Source of the DNA: Oscillospiraceae bacterium
GTDB lineage: Bacteria > Bacillota > Clostridia > Christensenellales > Aristaeellaceae
NCBI GenBank assembly: GCA_031266295.1
Contig: JAISBH010000065.1
Span: 1-15,786, forward strand
DNA length: 15,786 nt
Reading direction: 5' to 3'
The first letter of the stretch is position 1; each line of letters opens with the position of its first letter. This document shows, in pieces, positions 14,201 through 15,786 of this stretch. The notes under the pieces were generated by a model that saw only the letters and a list, made by a program, of their open reading frames with translations, did no database searches and was not told the origin of the DNA. The translations under genes were made by a program, and so were the position numbers.

Positions 14201-14219
14201 TCAATACTGCTCCTATTCT

Positions 14220-15578
14220 TCATGTCGTTTCGTCCGCGTCTTTACGGCTGTCCTTGGGCACAATCGACACCGTCGCGGTCACGACACGCCGATCCTCAAT
14301 TTTGTCCACATGTATACGCAGACCGTTCGTCTCGATCTCCGGTTCGGTGCCATCCTGGGGGATCACGTTCAGCTGGCTAAACACCAACCCGCCTAACGTA
14401 GAATACTCCTCCTCCTCGGGCAAGTCAATACCCAGCGTTTCACCCAGCGTTTCCAGATCGACGCTGCCCGCCACGCGCCAGTGGTTCTCATCCAGCTGGA
14501 CGACGTCCTGCACAGCCTGCGGGTCAAACTCGTCATATATATTGCCGACAATCTCCTCAAGCAGATCTTCCATCGTGACCAGACCGCTCGTGCCGCCATA
14601 CTCATCGACGACTATCGCCAGGTGGTTCTTTTTCTTTTGCATGTCGCGGAACAGTACGTCCGTCTTAACCGTCTCCGGCACGAACATAGCCTCGCGCAGC
14701 AGCTCTCGCAGTGACAGAGGCGGGTTCTGCCGCTCGTTGAGCAGGTAAGTGCGCGTGGACAGCACGCCTATGATGTCGTCCAAGTCCTCGTCATACACCG
14801 GGAAGCGCGACAGGCCGGACTCTTGGATTGTATTAATGACCGTCTCCTGCGTGTCGTTGATCCATACGGCGGTCATATCGGTTCGATGGGTCATGACCTC
14901 GGAGGCGGTCGTGTTGTTGAACTCGAACACGTTCTCGATCATCTCGCGCTCATTGGTCTCGATTGCGCCCTTCTCCTCGCCGATGTCCACCATCAGTCGG
15001 ATCTCCTCCTCAGTGACCTCCTCGGGCGTTGTGTTCGGGTTCACGCCCAACGCCTTGAGCACCACGTTGGTGGAGCCAGAGAGCAGCTTGACCATCGGCG
15101 TGAACATAAACGCCATGCCGCACAGGATATCCACGGTGAAGCGGGCGATCTTTTCGCTGAACTGCATGGCCAGGCGCTTGGGCGCCAGCTCGCCCAGCAC
15201 CAGCGAGAAGTAGGATAGTACCAGCGTAATCAGCACGACTCCTACCGTGTGGCACGTCGCGTAACCCAGCCCCAGGAAGTGGACGCTGACCAGCCAGCCG
15301 GCAATCTGCGCGGCGAAATGATTTGCCGCGAACGCACTGCCCAGGAAGCCGGCGAACGTGATGCAGATCTGGATGGTCGACAGAAATCGGGTAGGCTTTT
15401 CCACCATGCGCAGCAGCCTCGCGGCGATCTTGTCGCCCTGCTCAGCCTGGCGGCGGATCTTGTTCTCGTTGAGCTGGATAAGCGCGATCTCTGACGCGGA
15501 AAATACCGCGTTAACTAATATCAGCGCCAGCTGAAGCAGCAGCGCGGGCCATAGTAACGGTTCCGGGTCGGGTGACAA
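14220..15578 (-). CDS. CNNM/CorC (HlyC-type) membrane protein with DUF21, CBS pair and CorC_HlyC domains
   Basis: 452 aa. A TTG start at 15578 lies 8 nt after AAGGGGG. The DUF21 membrane domain covers about 8-180 with SASEIALIQLNENK (27-40) and LGELAPKRLA (128-137). A CBS pair follows (about 225-350), containing EVMTHRTDM (227-235), GLSRFPVYDEDLDDIIGVL (255-273) and the strongly conserved VVDEYGGTSGLVTMEDLLEE (323-342). The CorC_HlyC domain spans about 360-445. Bacterial members are linked to Mg2+ efflux or Co2+ resistance; older names call them hemolysins. It is first in the minus-strand run, downstream of the TATAAT promoter at 15670-15675, with an 80-90 nt leader. Confidence 0.94.
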   Translation of the reverse strand: MSPDPEPLLWPALLLQLALILVNAVFSASEIALIQLNENKIRRQAEQGDKIAARLLRMVEKPTRFLSTIQICITFAGFLGSAFAANHFAAQIAGWLVSVHFLGLGYATCHTVGVVLITLVLSYFSLVLGELAPKRLAMQFSEKIARFTVDILCGMAFMFTPMVKLLSGSTNVVLKALGVNPNTTPEEVTEEEIRLMVDIGEEKGAIETNEREMIENVFEFNNTTASEVMTHRTDMTAVWINDTQETVINTIQESGLSRFPVYDEDLDDIIGVLSTRTYLLNERQNPPLSLRELLREAMFVPETVKTDVLFRDMQKKKNHLAIVVDEYGGTSGLVTMEDLLEEIVGNIYDEFDPQAVQDVVQLDENHWRVAGSVDLETLGETLGIDLPEEEEYSTLGGLVFSQLNVIPQDGTEPEIETNGLRIHVDKIEDRRVVTATVSIVPKDSRKDADETT

Positions 15579-15669
15579 TCAGTGTTCCCCCTTATTTATT
15601 CAGCAGCCTCGTGCGCGCCTCCCCAATCCAAGACGGAGCGGGTGGGTTCGTCGGTTGTGTCTGTTATCC

Positions 15670-15698
15670 ATTATACCAGATAGCCCGGAAAGATTCAT
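15670..15698 (-). promoter_or_regulatory. Extended -10 promoter for the minus-strand gene run
   Basis: On the minus strand a perfect TATAAT (15675-15670) is preceded by TGG, forming an extended -10. The best -35 at 17 nt spacing is ATGAAT (15698-15693), only 3 of 6 matches, which is common for extended -10 promoters. The start would be near 15663, giving a leader of about 85 nt before the TTG at 15578. Confidence 0.6.
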
Positions 15699-15786
15699 CT
15701 GTTTTTTATGAAGAGAGGATGAAAAGCGGATTAAAAACGCGGCACGGCCTCGGGAGGTGCGCTGCTCGCCCTCGCTACGCTCAACT

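Noticed and set aside
13990..14748. Plus-strand open frame of 252 codons
   Set aside because: It spans the junction of the MATE and CNNM/CorC-type genes in antisense and its product is low-complexity Ser/Arg. It is a coding shadow.
15579..15662. Magnesium or other riboswitch in the leader of the CNNM/CorC-type gene
   Set aside because: The leader is about 85 nt and shows no recognisable conserved riboswitch core or terminator/antiterminator pair.
15719..15786. Possible start of a rightward gene at the right edge (ATG after GAGAGG)
   Set aside because: Only 22 codons are visible, the ribosome binding site is immediately against the ATG, and the translation is Arg-rich without features. There is too little to call.

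Overview
The window reads as chromosomal DNA of a moderately GC-rich, Gram-positive-type anaerobe, most likely an uncultured member of the Clostridia. Support: strong AGGAGG-type ribosome binding sites, several TTG and GTG starts, an L,D-transpeptidase with a Cys-rich tail, a 4Fe-4S aldo/keto reductase, a LarA-like nickel-enzyme homologue, and tight gene packing. The species assignment is an inference from gene content only. I see no rRNA, tRNA, CRISPR array, transposase or phage module.

Layout. (1) 1-274, minus: the 5' part of an unrecognised Cys/His-containing protein, cut by the window edge. (2) 275-6169, plus: a Gfo/Idh/MocA-type oxidoreductase with its own promoter, leader hairpin and terminator; a secreted L,D-transpeptidase with palindromes around its promoter; then a compact trio of a beta-propeller lactonase, a LarA-like (DUF2088) racemase/epimerase and an aldo/keto reductase. 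(3) 6173-6211: a strong hairpin between the convergent arms. (4) 15578 down to 6190, minus: eight closely spaced genes read in the order CNNM/CorC-type membrane protein, MATE transporter, PLP aminotransferase, tyrS, YigZ/IMPACT-family protein, 4Fe-4S aldo/keto reductase, a second Gfo/Idh/MocA oxidoreductase, DUF445 membrane protein. A TATAAT promoter precedes the first of these. A candidate internal promoter and a short tyrosine-containing leader ORF lie before tyrS.

How the genes may work together. The plus-strand trio fits a sugar-acid route: oxidation of a sugar to an aldonolactone, hydrolysis to the aldonate, and C2 epimerisation by a Ni-pincer-type enzyme. The substrate is unknown. No kinase, dehydratase, transporter or larB/larC/larE cofactor genes are in view. 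The minus arm mixes housekeeping genes (tyrS, YigZ, CorC-type) with a further oxidoreductase pair. The features I would check first are the lactonase/LarA-like/aldo-keto reductase cassette and the putative leader peptide with its hairpin in front of tyrS.
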